This document shows, one piece after another, positions 9,051 through 18,324 of a stretch of 64,000 nt of DNA (positions are counted from its first letter, which is position 1; every line of letters starts with the position of its first letter). The position numbers and the translations under genes are program-made. Below the pieces are notes generated by a model. The model ran no database searches, had not been told where the DNA came from, and saw only the letters and a list, made by a program, of their open reading frames with translations. This DNA is from JACCZX01 sp963829995 (GTDB lineage: Bacteria > Pseudomonadota > Gammaproteobacteria > Burkholderiales > Burkholderiaceae_F): contig CAWHKW010000013.1 of assembly GCA_963829995.1 (NCBI GenBank), positions 5,509 to 69,508 of the forward strand. Direction: 5' to 3'.

Positions 9051-9848
9051 CTAGCTAAGGGCGCGGTACTCCCGCCTGCGCTTCTGCTCGAACAAGCACA
9101 CTGCCGCGGCTGCACCCACGTTCAACGACTCGACTCGACCATCGATTGGAATGCGCAGTCGGCGGTTTGCCGCCAGCAGCGTGTCTGCCGTGAGCCCCTG
9201 CCCTTCGCCGCCGAACAGCCAAACGGTGGCGTTCTTTCCCCACTCCGCTGCGAACAAGTCTTCACCGCCCGTTGCATCTGCGGCGAGGATTTCGCCTGCG
9301 AACGCATCGCGCACTGCCTGAGGCGTTATCTGTTCGTGCAAATCAAGCACGAAGTGCGCTCCCATTGCGGCGCGCATGACTTTGGGCGACCAGAAGAACG
9401 CGCATCCCGCCCCGGCGATCGCGTGCCGCACGCCGGCTGCCGCCGCGGTGCGTAGCAGCGTGCCGACATTGCCCGGGTCCTGCACGTTGTCGAGGTAGAT
9501 CGCATCGTGGACGATTTGCTTCGGCCAGGGCGGTGTCTCGAATTCGATTTCGGCCAGCACGCCTGCGCCGTGCTCGACGGGAGATATCGCGTCATACAGC
9601 GCCGGCGCGAGTTCGATCAACTTGGCCTTTGATTGCGCTTCCGCTCGTGGCACAAGCGCAAGCGCTTCGGCGGATTGCTCGGCGCCACGCAGCACCAGCG
9701 TGTGAATCGGCACGCGCGCGTCGAGCGCTGCTTGCAGCAGGTGAACGCCTTCTATCAACGTTCGATGCGCATCTCTGCACGCGCGCGCCGATGTCGCGAG
9801 TTGCTTCAGCCGCCGATAAATCGGATTGTCAGTCGAAGAGATCCGCAT
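9051..9848 (-). CDS. TrmH/SpoU-family RNA 2'-O-methyltransferase
   Basis: A 265-aa protein starting at ATG 9848, which overlaps the end of rnhB by 20 bases. The N-terminal part (YRRLKQLATSARACRD, then LIEGVHLLQAAL) is the SpoU substrate-binding type. The C-terminal SPOUT domain shows motif 1 (DNVQDPGNVGTLLRTAAAAG), motif 2 (FGGEGQGLT) and motif 3 (IPIDGRVESLNVGAA), which make the knotted SAM site and catalytic Arg/Asn. It likely methylates ribose in rRNA or tRNA; the exact target cannot be told. It is the last gene of the long minus-strand cluster and converges with HD-GYP copy C. Confidence 0.88.
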   Translation of the reverse strand: MRISSTDNPIYRRLKQLATSARACRDAHRTLIEGVHLLQAALDARVPIHTLVLRGAEQSAEALALVPRAEAQSKAKLIELAPALYDAISPVEHGAGVLAEIEFETPPWPKQIVHDAIYLDNVQDPGNVGTLLRTAAAAGVRHAIAGAGCAFFWSPKVMRAAMGAHFVLDLHEQITPQAVRDAFAGEILAADATGGEDLFAAEWGKNATVWLFGGEGQGLTADTLLAANRRLRIPIDGRVESLNVGAAAAVCLFEQKRRREYRALS

Positions 9849-10494
9849 CTTCTTCGACGAGCATGCGAACCGGGGCGAAGCTGCGTCGATGCAGGATGCA
9901 GGGGCCGAGTGCTTGCAGGCGCTCGCAGTGTTCGGGAGTGGCGTAGCCCATGTGCTGCGCGAAGCCATAGCCCGGATGCACGGCGTCGAACGCGCGCATC
10001 ATGCCGTCGCGGACGGTCTTGGCCAGGATCGATGCGGCGGAGATTGCCGGCTCGAGCGCATCGCCGGCGATGATCGCGCGGCCGGGGAACGGCAGCCGCG
10101 GCATTTGATTGCCGTCGACCAGCGCGTATTGAGGCACTACCTTCAACGCATCGACCGCTCGACGCATCGCGAGCAGCCTTGCCTGCAGGATGTTGATGCT
10201 GTCGATTTCGTCGACGCTGGCTTCGGCGACCGCCCATGCAATGGCGCGCTCGCGGATGCGCTTGGCGAGTTGCTCGCGGCGCTCGGGCTTCAGCACTTTG
10301 GAATCGCGCAGGCCGTAGATGCGGCGCTTCGGATCGAGAATGACCGCAGCCGCGACTACAGGGCCGGCGAGCGGACCGCATCCTGCTTCGTCGATGCCGC
10401 AGATCAAGCCGGTTGCCAGTGCGGTCTGCTCGAACAGGTCACCGGTGAAGGGTTTGCGACGGCGCAGCGTGATGCGAAACGAGCGCAGCTTCAT
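9829..10494 (-). CDS. rnhB: Ribonuclease HII
   Basis: A 221-aa protein that cleaves RNA in RNA/DNA hybrids, including single ribonucleotides in DNA. The active-site segment ICGIDEAGCGPLAGPV carries the first Asp-Glu pair. Further conserved parts are DSKVLKPERREQL, the LVDGNQMP Asp, and ISAASILAKTVRD with the third acidic residue. The start ATG overlaps the lpxB stop by ATGA, the usual lpxB-rnhB order in proteobacteria. Length is normal. Confidence 0.95.
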   Translation of the reverse strand: MKLRSFRITLRRRKPFTGDLFEQTALATGLICGIDEAGCGPLAGPVVAAAVILDPKRRIYGLRDSKVLKPERREQLAKRIRERAIAWAVAEASVDEIDSINILQARLLAMRRAVDALKVVPQYALVDGNQMPRLPFPGRAIIAGDALEPAISAASILAKTVRDGMMRAFDAVHPGYGFAQHMGYATPEHCERLQALGPCILHRRSFAPVRMLVEEDADLFD

Positions 10495-11636
10495 TGCGCC
10501 ACCTCGAAGATGGCGTCTGTCACGAGCCGCGCGGTATCGCGCTTCAGGGAGTGATGCATTTCGGTGAAGCGGGCTGCAATGCGCTCGCGGCGCGCGGCGT
10601 CGTGCAGCCAATCGAGCACCGCACGCGCGAGCGTGGCTGGTGTTGCATGATGCTGAAGCAGTTCGGGAACGACCAATTCTCCAGCCAGTATGTTGGGGAG
10701 TCCGACGTAGGGAATCCTACCCTTGCGCCACATGATCCACGCGGTCAGCGGCGACATTTTGTATGCGATCACCATCGGCCGCTTGAAAAGTGCGGCTTCG
10801 AGCGTGGCGGTGCCGCTGGCGACCAGGACGACATCCGACGCTTCGAGGCAATCGTGCGAGCGGCCGTTGACGATATCGACCTTCGGGGCGAGTCCCGGTT
10901 GCGCGGCCATCAGTTGCTCGATGGTGCTGCGGAATGCAGCATCCGCCACGGGCATCACGAAGCGCATCTGAGGTTGCTCGGCGGCGACCGCAGCCATCGC
11001 AGCGACGAACGTCGGGCCGTTGTGGCGCACTTCGTCGGGACGCGAGCCGGGCAAGACGGCGAGCAGCGTGCCTTCGACTTGCAGGCCGAGTCGTCGCCGT
11101 GCGGCGGCTGCGTCGGGAATCATCGGAATCATGTTTGCCAGCGGATGGCCAACGTAGCTCGCGGGAATTCCCGCGTCGTCATAGATTTTTTGCTCGAATG
11201 GAAAGACGAGCAGCATCCGATCGACGGCCCGTGCGATCTGGTTAATGCGCTCGCCGCGCCACGCCCAGATCGACGGGCTGACGAAGTGGACCGTTCGAAC
11301 GCCCTGCCCGCGCAGTTGCTCCTCGAGCGCGAGGTTGAAGTCCGGGGCATCGACGCCGACAAAGACTTGCGGTTTAGCTGCGACTACGCGCTCGCGCAGC
11401 GCGCGACGAAGGCGCAGCAGCCGCGGCAGGTGGCGCAGCACTTCGACGTAGCCGCGTACCGACAGCTCGCGCACGTGGTGCCACGCGTCGAAGCCGGCAG
11501 CGATCATGCGGTCGCCGCCGATGCCGACGCAGTGCATGTCGGGCGCACGCTGCAGGATTTCAGTGATGACGGGCGCTGCGAGCAGGTCGCCGGATGCTTC
11601 GCCGGCTGCGAACGCGATCGTGCGTTCGCCCGCCAT
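10491..11636 (-). CDS. lpxB: Lipid-A-disaccharide synthase
   Basis: A 381-aa GT-B glycosyltransferase of family 19 that joins UDP-2,3-diacylglucosamine and lipid X into the lipid A disaccharide at the inner membrane. Typical segments are FAAGEASGDLLAA at the N-terminus, VGIGGDRMIAAGFDAW, FVGVDAPDFNL, WAWRGERI, FPFEQKIYDDAG, YVGHPLANM and LPGSRPDEVRHN. The ATG at 11636 shares one base with the lpxA stop (TAATG), so I chose this start and not upstream in-frame sequence inside lpxA. It sits in the lpxD-fabZ-lpxA-lpxB operon. Confidence 0.95.
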   Translation of the reverse strand: MAGERTIAFAAGEASGDLLAAPVITEILQRAPDMHCVGIGGDRMIAAGFDAWHHVRELSVRGYVEVLRHLPRLLRLRRALRERVVAAKPQVFVGVDAPDFNLALEEQLRGQGVRTVHFVSPSIWAWRGERINQIARAVDRMLLVFPFEQKIYDDAGIPASYVGHPLANMIPMIPDAAAARRRLGLQVEGTLLAVLPGSRPDEVRHNGPTFVAAMAAVAAEQPQMRFVMPVADAAFRSTIEQLMAAQPGLAPKVDIVNGRSHDCLEASDVVLVASGTATLEAALFKRPMVIAYKMSPLTAWIMWRKGRIPYVGLPNILAGELVVPELLQHHATPATLARAVLDWLHDAARRERIAARFTEMHHSLKRDTARLVTDAIFEVAQ

Positions 11637-12421
11637 TAACGGACGATGCCGCGCTGCGAGTTCTGCACAAAGTCTTTCAGGAGCGCGATCGCTGGCGCAG
11701 ACGGTGGATTTTCTTCGGCCAGCGTGCCGAGCGCGGTCACCGCATCGGCGGCCGTTAACCCGTCGCGATACAGCGTCTTGTAGGCGCGCCGCAGCAGATT
11801 GATCGTGTCCGCGTCGAAGCCGCGCCGCTTCAATCCTTCGGAGTTGATGCCGTGCGGCTCGGCCGGATTGCCGCTGCAGATCACGTACGGCGGCAAGTCT
11901 CGCAGCACGATCGATCCGCCCGCGGCCATCGCGTGCGCTCCGACAGCACAGAACTGGTGCACCGCTGTCATGCCGCCCAGGATGACCCAATCACCTACCG
12001 TTACGTGCCCGGCGAGCGTCGCGTTGTTGGCGAGGATCGTGTGATTGCCGACGATGCAGTCGTGCGCGATGTGCACCGACGCCATGATCCAGTTGTCCGA
12101 GCCGACGCTCGTGACGCCGCCCCCACCCGCGGTGCCAAGACTGATCGTGCACGACTCGCGCACGGTGTTGCCGTCGCCGATCACGAGCTCGGTGTCTTCG
12201 CCTGCGTACTTCTTGTCCTGCGGCACGCCACCGATCGCGCTGAACGAAAAGAAATGATTATTGCGGCCGATCGTCGTGCGGCCACCGATGACAACGTGCG
12301 GGCCGAGCGTCGAGCCTGCACCGAGCGTTACGCCGGCGCCGACTATGCAATACGGGCCGATCTCAACGTCATCCGCGACTTCGGCCGCGGGGTCGATGAT
12401 TGCCGTCGGGTGCGCGCGCAA
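11636..12421 (-). CDS. lpxA: UDP-N-acetylglucosamine acyltransferase
   Basis: A 261-aa left-handed beta-helix acyltransferase for the first step of lipid A synthesis. Hexapeptide repeats run through the N-terminal two thirds (HPTAIIDPAAEVADDV, GPYCIVGAGVTLGAGS). The catalytic His region is AVHQFCAVGAHAMAAGGS, and the C-terminal helices contain LLRRAYKTLYRDGL. The start is a TTG at 12421 directly after the fabZ stop TAG (12422-12424); no ATG or GTG fits better, and the protein begins at the family's usual place. The weak start may keep LpxA low against FabZ. Confidence 0.95.
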   Translation of the reverse strand: MRAHPTAIIDPAAEVADDVEIGPYCIVGAGVTLGAGSTLGPHVVIGGRTTIGRNNHFFSFSAIGGVPQDKKYAGEDTELVIGDGNTVRESCTISLGTAGGGGVTSVGSDNWIMASVHIAHDCIVGNHTILANNATLAGHVTVGDWVILGGMTAVHQFCAVGAHAMAAGGSIVLRDLPPYVICSGNPAEPHGINSEGLKRRGFDADTINLLRRAYKTLYRDGLTAADAVTALGTLAEENPPSAPAIALLKDFVQNSQRGIVR

Positions 12422-12889
12422 CTAACTGCCCTCGCGCGGCTGGCTTCCAGTGCCGTTTCCATTCCTGTACGCGCACATCAGCTCGGCCTCGGCCGCCAAC
12501 GCACCGTCAACCAGCGCACGCGCTTTGAATTTGCCGATGCCGCGCATCACGCGAACCATCTCCACTTCAAGCCGCAGCTGATCGCCCGGCGTCACCGGCC
12601 GCTTGAAGCGCGCGCCGTCGATGCCCGCAAAATAAAACAGCGTGCCGTCACCCTGTTGCAGGTTCAGTGTCTGATAGGTCAGAAGCGCCGCCGCTTGCGC
12701 CAGCGCCTCGATGATCATCACGCCGGGCATGACCGGCAGTCGCGGAAAATGGCCGACGAAGTACGGCTCGTTGATCGTCACGTTCTTCAGCGCCACGATG
12801 CGCTCTCCGGACACGATCTCCAGCACGCGGTCGACCATCACGAATGGATAACGGTGCGGCAGCGTTTGCAGGATCTGCTGGATGTTCAT
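12422..12889 (-). CDS. fabZ: 3-hydroxyacyl-ACP dehydratase
   Basis: A 155-aa hot-dog-fold dehydratase of fatty acid elongation. The catalytic segment is VGHFPRLPVMPGVMIIEALA, with the active His in GHFP and Glu in IEALAQ. It begins MNIQQILQTLPHRYPF as is usual. It lies between lpxD and lpxA, as in most proteobacteria, tying acyl-chain supply to lipid A synthesis. The C-terminal tail (GNGTGSQPREGS) is a little longer than in close families and not conserved. Confidence 0.96.
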   Translation of the reverse strand: MNIQQILQTLPHRYPFVMVDRVLEIVSGERIVALKNVTINEPYFVGHFPRLPVMPGVMIIEALAQAAALLTYQTLNLQQGDGTLFYFAGIDGARFKRPVTPGDQLRLEVEMVRVMRGIGKFKARALVDGALAAEAELMCAYRNGNGTGSQPREGS

Positions 12890-12893
12890 CAGC

Positions 12894-13991
12894 TTATTTT
12901 CCGGGTTTGAGTTCTGCCGCCTTGTGATCGGCTTCGAGTTGCCGAACCCGGCTGCGCAGCTCGGGCAGGTTGCGCAGCACCGCAGCCGCGCGCTCCCACT
13001 CGCGGTGCTTCATCAGCGGAAAGAACGCGGTGTAGTGACCGGGTTCGGTGACGGAGCTCGGCACCGGAGTGGCCGGTCCGATGCTCGAACCGTCGGCGAT
13101 TTCAAGGTGCCCGCCGATCATCGCCGCGCCGCCGATGCGGCAGCCCTTGCCGATCTTTGTGCTGCCCGCGATGCCGACGCACCCGGCGATGACGGTATGC
13201 GCTCCGATCACGCAGTTGTGCGCGATCTGCACCTGATTGTCGAGCTTGACGCCGTCTTCGATGATCGTGTCGCCCATCGCGCCACGGTCGATCGTCGTGT
13301 TGGCGCCGACTTCGACGTCGTCGCCGATCACGACCGCGCCTACTTGCGGAATCTTGATGTAGCGGCCATCGAGCGGTGCAAAACCGAACCCATCGCCGCC
13401 GATCACCGCGCCGCTGTGAATGATGCAGCGCGCGCCGATTCTGCAATCGTCGAGGACGACGGCGCGCGGATAGATGCGCGCTGCGTCGCCAATCACGGTG
13501 CGCGCGCCGATCACGGCGCCGGCGCCGATCCATGCCCCGGCCCCGATGACCGCACCCTCGGCGATCGTCGCGCCGGCATCAACCCGGGCAGAAGCGTGAA
13601 CTCGCGCGCCATTGGCGACGTGCGCACCGGCAGCGATGCCCGCTTTTACTGAGTCTTCGGGGTTCAGTATCTGCGCCGCATAGGCGAACCATGCGTACGG
13701 TTGTTCGCACACCGCCATTGCCGTCAACGATGCGGTCAACGGCGCGGACTGTGATTGCAATGCATCGCGGTCAGCCGCATTCAGCACGATCGCGCCCGCC
13801 CGACTGGTCAGCGCGTCGGCGCGATACAGCGGGTTGGCTAGAAATGCGAGATCGGAACGCGTCGCGGAAGCGAGCGCAGCGACGCCGCTTAACTTGACGT
13901 CACTGGATCCGATGATCATTGCCTGCAAGCGTCCGGCCGAGCGTTCCGCGACCGCGCTGTTCAGATCGGCCAGCGACACACTGACCGTCAT
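12894..13991 (-). CDS. lpxD: UDP-3-O-(3-hydroxyacyl)glucosamine N-acyltransferase
   Basis: A 365-aa acyltransferase for the third step of lipid A synthesis. The N-terminal uridine-binding domain (about 1-110, with SDLAFLANPLYRADAL) leads into a long run of hexapeptide repeats (GARVHASARVDAGATIAEGA, IGAGAWIGAGAVIGA). The catalytic His region is QVQIAHNCVIGAHTVIAG. The C-terminal helix (RNLPELRSRVRQLEADHK) trimerises and binds ACP. Four bases separate its stop from fabZ. Confidence 0.96.
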   Translation of the reverse strand: MTVSVSLADLNSAVAERSAGRLQAMIIGSSDVKLSGVAALASATRSDLAFLANPLYRADALTSRAGAIVLNAADRDALQSQSAPLTASLTAMAVCEQPYAWFAYAAQILNPEDSVKAGIAAGAHVANGARVHASARVDAGATIAEGAVIGAGAWIGAGAVIGARTVIGDAARIYPRAVVLDDCRIGARCIIHSGAVIGGDGFGFAPLDGRYIKIPQVGAVVIGDDVEVGANTTIDRGAMGDTIIEDGVKLDNQVQIAHNCVIGAHTVIAGCVGIAGSTKIGKGCRIGGAAMIGGHLEIADGSSIGPATPVPSSVTEPGHYTAFFPLMKHREWERAAAVLRNLPELRSRVRQLEADHKAAELKPGK

Positions 13992-13996
13992 TGCGC

Positions 13997-14512
13997 CTAT
14001 CGGGCGGCGTTGAGCGCTTTCAACACTCGCTCGGTGATGTCAATGCGAGGGTTGAAGTACACGGCTTCCTGCACGATCAGGTCGAACTTTTCCTGCTCTG
14101 CGATCTGCCGAATGATGCGGTTGCTGCGCTCGACCAGACCCTGCATTTCCTCATTGCGGCGCTGGTTGAGATCTTCCCGAAACTCGCGCTGCTTGCGCTG
14201 AAAGTCGCGATCGAGCTCGGCCAGCTCGCGCTGCCGCCGCCCACGATCGCTTTCGGTCATCACAGGCGAGTCCTTCTCGAATCTTTCAGCCATCGTTTTC
14301 AGGCGAATGCCGGTTTCCTCGACGTCTTTCTGACGCTTCGAGAATTCGCCCTCCAGCTTTTGCAACGCCGCACGCGCCGGCGTGGACTCGCGCAGCAGCC
14401 GCTCGGGATTGACGACCCCAATCTTCAATTCCTGTGCTGACGCCATTGACGCAGTCGCAATCAGCGTGGCGGCACACGTCGCCTGCAAAAACCTTCGCCA
14501 CGTCTCTAACAT
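13997..14512 (-). CDS. skp: Periplasmic chaperone Skp/OmpH
   Basis: A 171-aa secreted protein with a Sec signal peptide (ATCAATLIATASMASAQEL, cut after ASA). The mature part is almost all helix and charge (RAALQKLEGEFSKRQKDVEE, RRQRELAELDRDFQRKQREF), the tentacle arms of the trimer, followed by a C-terminal beta strand (FDLIVQEAVYFNPRIDIT). It holds unfolded outer-membrane proteins for delivery to BamA, encoded just upstream. It lies 5 bases before lpxD. Confidence 0.93.
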   Translation of the reverse strand: MLETWRRFLQATCAATLIATASMASAQELKIGVVNPERLLRESTPARAALQKLEGEFSKRQKDVEETGIRLKTMAERFEKDSPVMTESDRGRRQRELAELDRDFQRKQREFREDLNQRRNEEMQGLVERSNRIIRQIAEQEKFDLIVQEAVYFNPRIDITERVLKALNAAR

Positions 14513-14549
14513 CGTTTATGCCTCCTCGGAAGCAAAAGATTCTCGCACA

Positions 14550-16937
14550 TCAAAACCCGGTTCCGATCTGGAACTGAAAGCGCTGAATCCGATCTTGCGA
14601 TTCGCGATTCAGCGGATACGCGTAAGACAGTTTGAGCGGGCCCAACGGCGAGATCCAGGCGACACCAATGCCGACCGAGTAGCGCAAATCGCCCAGGTCA
14701 GTCCTCTGGTCTTCGTATACCGGGCGGCCGTTGGCGATGACAAAATTTCCATTCTCGTCACGGGCTGGTGCAAGTCCCCAGACCTGGCCGGCATCGACGA
14801 AGGTCAGTGCGCGCAGTGTTCGATCGGCGCCAGGTATCGGCACGTAGGCCTCCAGCGAGAAGTTCAGGCGCCGATTGCCACCCAACGGACTGTCGTCGAC
14901 ATCGCGCGGGCCGAGGCTGCCGGTTTCGAAGCCGCGTACGCTGCCGATGCCGCCCACGTAATAGTTCTTGAAAAATGGGTACGGGTCACCGCTGTAACCG
15001 TCGCCGTAGCCGATTTCGCCATTGAACGCGAGCGTCACGCGGGGAAAGAGCGGAAAGAACTGCTGGAACTGGTAATTGAGGCGGTAGTACTGCAGGTCCA
15101 ACCCCGGCAGGCCGACTTCGCTGAACGCGCGCTGATAGCGGCCGCGCGTCGGCACTAACAGGTTGTCGCGATCATCGCGCGACCAGCCGGTCGTCAGTGC
15201 CACCGAATCAGATGTTGAGCCGAACTGTTCGACATATTCAACATATCTGAGCGGCGAGAACAGCGTCAGATCGATTTCGGTGTATTCATAGCGCAGGCCA
15301 AAGAACACGCGGTCGAACTCGGTGAAAGGTACGCCGAAAACGAGGCCGGCACCGCGCGTCGAATAGCCCACGCTTGACAGCCCAAGCTCGGCCAGATCGG
15401 ACGTGCGATCGAACAATTCGATCGAGCGACTGATGCCTTCGGGCGTGACGTACGGGTCCGTGTGCGCCAGAGCGATCACGCGATTCGCCTTGCTGGTATT
15501 GATCTCGAGCGACAACGCGTTGCCCGAGCCGAACAGGTTCTGCTGCGCAATGCCGCCACTAAGCACGAGGCCTTCGGCGCTCGAATAGCCGGCGCCGACC
15601 TGTATGTTGCCGGTCGCGCGCTCCTTCACGGTGACATTGACGTCGACCTGGTCCGGCGCCGACGGCACCGCCGGCGTATCGACCGTGACGGACTCGAAGA
15701 AGCCAAGGCGATCGATCCGGTCGCGCGACAGCCGCACCCGATCCGAATCGAACCACGCGCTTTCGAACTGTCGCACTTCGCGCCGTATCACTTCGTCGCG
15801 CGTTCGATTGTTGCCGGCGATGTTGACGCGACGTACATAAACGCGCCGACCCGGGTCGACGACGATCGTGAATGCCACTTGCCGCGTTTCGCGATCAGGC
15901 TCCGGGTTCGGATTGGCGGTTGCGAATGCGTACCCCAGCGTGCTCATGCGATCGGTGATCCGCTTCGCGACGGCGTTCACGCGTTCGGCGCTGAACACCT
16001 CGCCCGGCTTGATGTCGACCAGCGGCTGCAGCTCCTCATCGAGACCGAGCAGCTCGCCGGTCAACTTGATGCCCGAGATGTTGTAACGCTCGCCCTCGGC
16101 CACGTTGATCGACACAAAAATGTCGCGCTTGTCCGGACTGATCGATACCTGCACCGAATCAATCTTGAAGTCGAGATAACCTCGATTCAGGTAGTACGAG
16201 CGCACCGATTCGAGATCGGCCGACAGTTTCTGCCGCGAATACTGGTCGCGCTTGGTGTACCAGGACAGCCAGTTCGGCGTGGATAGCTCCATCTGGCTGC
16301 GCAGGACCCCATCGCTGAACACGGTGTTGCCGGTAAACGCGATCGAACGAATACGCGAGATCTCTCCCTCGATGGCCGCGATCGACACGTTGACACGGTT
16401 GCGCTCGATCGGCGTCACCGTCGACTTGACGTCGACGCCGTACAGTCCGCGCGACAAGTATTGCCGGCGCAGCTCCTGTTCGGCGCGCTCCAGCACGGAG
16501 CGATCGAAAATGCGGCCCTCGGCCAGGCCAACGTCGCGCAACGACTTGAGCACCTGGTCCTTCTCGAATTCGGTCACGCCCGTCAGATCGATCGCGGAAA
16601 TCGCGGGACGCTCGTCGACGATAACGACCAGCACGTCGCCGTCGACTTCGAGCCGAACGTCCTTGAACAGGCCGCTCGCATACAGCGCGCGAATCGCCTG
16701 CGTGCCGCGTTCGGGATCGAAACGATCGCCGACGCGAATTGGCAGGTAGGAAAAGATGGTGCCGGGCTCGGTGCGCTGCACGCCTTCGATGCGGATGTCG
16801 CGCACGACGAATTCCTGCGCGGACGCGGACAGGCACCAGGTGGCAAAGACGGCAGCGGCAATATGGCGCACGACGGGTCGGAACGCCGGGCGCAAAGTTG
16901 CAAGTTTGCTGCGCCGGGCTTCAACGCGGCGATTCAA
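14550..16937 (-). CDS. bamA: Outer-membrane protein assembly factor BamA
   Basis: A 795-aa protein with a signal peptide (ATWCLSASAQEF), five POTRA repeats (starting FVVRDIRIEGVQRTEPGT) and a 16-strand C-terminal barrel. The barrel holds the conserved loop-6 region (GSVRGFETGSLGPRD, with the VRGF motif) and ends in an aromatic beta-signal (QRFQFQIGTGF). It inserts beta-barrel proteins into the outer membrane together with BamB-E. It stands between rseP and skp, the standard order. Confidence 0.96.
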   Translation of the reverse strand: MNRRVEARRSKLATLRPAFRPVVRHIAAAVFATWCLSASAQEFVVRDIRIEGVQRTEPGTIFSYLPIRVGDRFDPERGTQAIRALYASGLFKDVRLEVDGDVLVVIVDERPAISAIDLTGVTEFEKDQVLKSLRDVGLAEGRIFDRSVLERAEQELRRQYLSRGLYGVDVKSTVTPIERNRVNVSIAAIEGEISRIRSIAFTGNTVFSDGVLRSQMELSTPNWLSWYTKRDQYSRQKLSADLESVRSYYLNRGYLDFKIDSVQVSISPDKRDIFVSINVAEGERYNISGIKLTGELLGLDEELQPLVDIKPGEVFSAERVNAVAKRITDRMSTLGYAFATANPNPEPDRETRQVAFTIVVDPGRRVYVRRVNIAGNNRTRDEVIRREVRQFESAWFDSDRVRLSRDRIDRLGFFESVTVDTPAVPSAPDQVDVNVTVKERATGNIQVGAGYSSAEGLVLSGGIAQQNLFGSGNALSLEINTSKANRVIALAHTDPYVTPEGISRSIELFDRTSDLAELGLSSVGYSTRGAGLVFGVPFTEFDRVFFGLRYEYTEIDLTLFSPLRYVEYVEQFGSTSDSVALTTGWSRDDRDNLLVPTRGRYQRAFSEVGLPGLDLQYYRLNYQFQQFFPLFPRVTLAFNGEIGYGDGYSGDPYPFFKNYYVGGIGSVRGFETGSLGPRDVDDSPLGGNRRLNFSLEAYVPIPGADRTLRALTFVDAGQVWGLAPARDENGNFVIANGRPVYEDQRTDLGDLRYSVGIGVAWISPLGPLKLSYAYPLNRESQDRIQRFQFQIGTGF

Positions 16938-16959
16938 CTGACTGTCCCCGTCTGTGAAA

Positions 16960-18324
16960 TTATTGTGTGACGAAATCAGGAAGCAGCCGCAACACGTCGT
17001 TGTAAAGCGCCAGCATGGTGAGCAGTCCTAGTAATGCAACGCCAGCGCGCTGTCCCCACTCGACGACCCAATCTGCAGGCGGGCTGCCCTTGAAAATTTC
17101 GATCAGATAATACAGTAGGTGTCCGCCATCGAGCATCGGAATCGGTAACAGATTCAACACTGCAAGGCTGATCGATACGAGAGCGAGAAATCCGAGAAAG
17201 GCGGCAAGTCCGATCCTTGCCGTCTGCCCTGCGTAGTCGGCAATCGTCACAGGCCCCGACAGATTTTTCCACGACGCTTCGCCCGTCAACATCTTGCCGA
17301 GCATCTTCAGCGAGAAAACAGCCGTGTCGGCAGTTTTCTGAACCGCGCGCGGAATGCTTTCGATCGGCCCGTATTGCACCTTGATCGGCGGCAGACGATC
17401 GCTCAACTCGGCTCCGATGCGTCCGAACGAGTTGTTACCGTCGGTGACCAGCGCCGGGGTGACCCGCAAGCGAATCAACCTGTCTTCGCGCTCGACGCCG
17501 ATCTCCATCGGTTTCTCGGCCGAGGCACGGATCAACGAGCGCAGTCGAGCAGCCGTTGCAATCGGTTCTCCGTCGACCGATACGACGCGGTCACCGGTTT
17601 GCAGGCCGCCCTGTGATGCAGGGCTCGATTCGGTGACCTGGCCAATGCGCGTCGGCCCTTGATACAAGACGAAGCCCAAGCGGCCGATCAAGTCGCCATC
17701 GAGATCCTCGGGAGTGAGCGAGCTCGGTTGCACCGTCAATTCGCGGCGGCTTCCGTCGCTGCCCTCCACTTCGAGCTCGATGGGTTCGGTCGAGACCGCG
17801 CGCTGCAACAGCAACCAGCGCAGCTCGTTCCACGACCGCACCGGATCGCCAGCGACTCCGACCACGGTGTCGCCGGCCAGCAATCCAGCGCGCGCGGCGG
17901 CGCTCTGAGGCGGAGGAGATCCCACCACTGCACTTGGCTCGAATACACCGACGACGCTTAAGAACCAGTACACCGCGACCGCGAGCAACAGATTCGCCAG
18001 CGGGCCTGCGAGCACGATGGCAATTCGTTTCGCGACCGGCTGCCGGTTGAACGCGCGCGGCAGGTCGGCAGGCGCGATCGGTTGGCATTGCGGATCGCGT
18101 TCATCGAGCATGCGCACGTAGCCGCCGAGCGGCAAGGCGGCCACCACCCATTCGGTACGGTCTGGGCCGCGCACCCAGCGCGCCAGCGGGCGGCCGAAGC
18201 CGATCGAAAAGCGCAGCACTTTGACGCCGGCTTTCTTGGCGACCCAATAGTGGCCGTACTCGTGAATCACGACGAGAACGCCCAGCGTGACCAAAAATGC
18301 GGCAATCGCCGTCAACAAATTCAT
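16960..18324 (-). CDS. rseP: Site-2 zinc metalloprotease RseP
   Basis: A 454-aa inner-membrane protease. The zinc site HEYGH is at residues 21-25 in the first membrane segment, and the second metal-ligand motif is PIPMLDGGHLLYYLIE near the C-terminus. Two tandem PDZ domains lie between (GDTVVGVAGDPVRSW; GLQTGDRVVSVDGEPI). It cuts the anti-sigma factor RseA and remnant signal peptides in the membrane, part of the envelope stress response. ATG 18324 overlaps the dxr stop by ATGA. Confidence 0.95.
   Translation of the reverse strand: MNLLTAIAAFLVTLGVLVVIHEYGHYWVAKKAGVKVLRFSIGFGRPLARWVRGPDRTEWVVAALPLGGYVRMLDERDPQCQPIAPADLPRAFNRQPVAKRIAIVLAGPLANLLLAVAVYWFLSVVGVFEPSAVVGSPPPQSAAARAGLLAGDTVVGVAGDPVRSWNELRWLLLQRAVSTEPIELEVEGSDGSRRELTVQPSSLTPEDLDGDLIGRLGFVLYQGPTRIGQVTESSPASQGGLQTGDRVVSVDGEPIATAARLRSLIRASAEKPMEIGVEREDRLIRLRVTPALVTDGNNSFGRIGAELSDRLPPIKVQYGPIESIPRAVQKTADTAVFSLKMLGKMLTGEASWKNLSGPVTIADYAGQTARIGLAAFLGFLALVSISLAVLNLLPIPMLDGGHLLYYLIEIFKGSPPADWVVEWGQRAGVALLGLLTMLALYNDVLRLLPDFVTQ

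Noticed and set aside
10494..12910. Long open frames on the + strand (381 and 352 codons) opposite lpxB, lpxA and fabZ
   Set aside because: They mirror well-supported essential genes on the minus strand, are rich in His, Arg and Asp as expected for shadows of GC-rich codons, and show no family motif or ribosome site.
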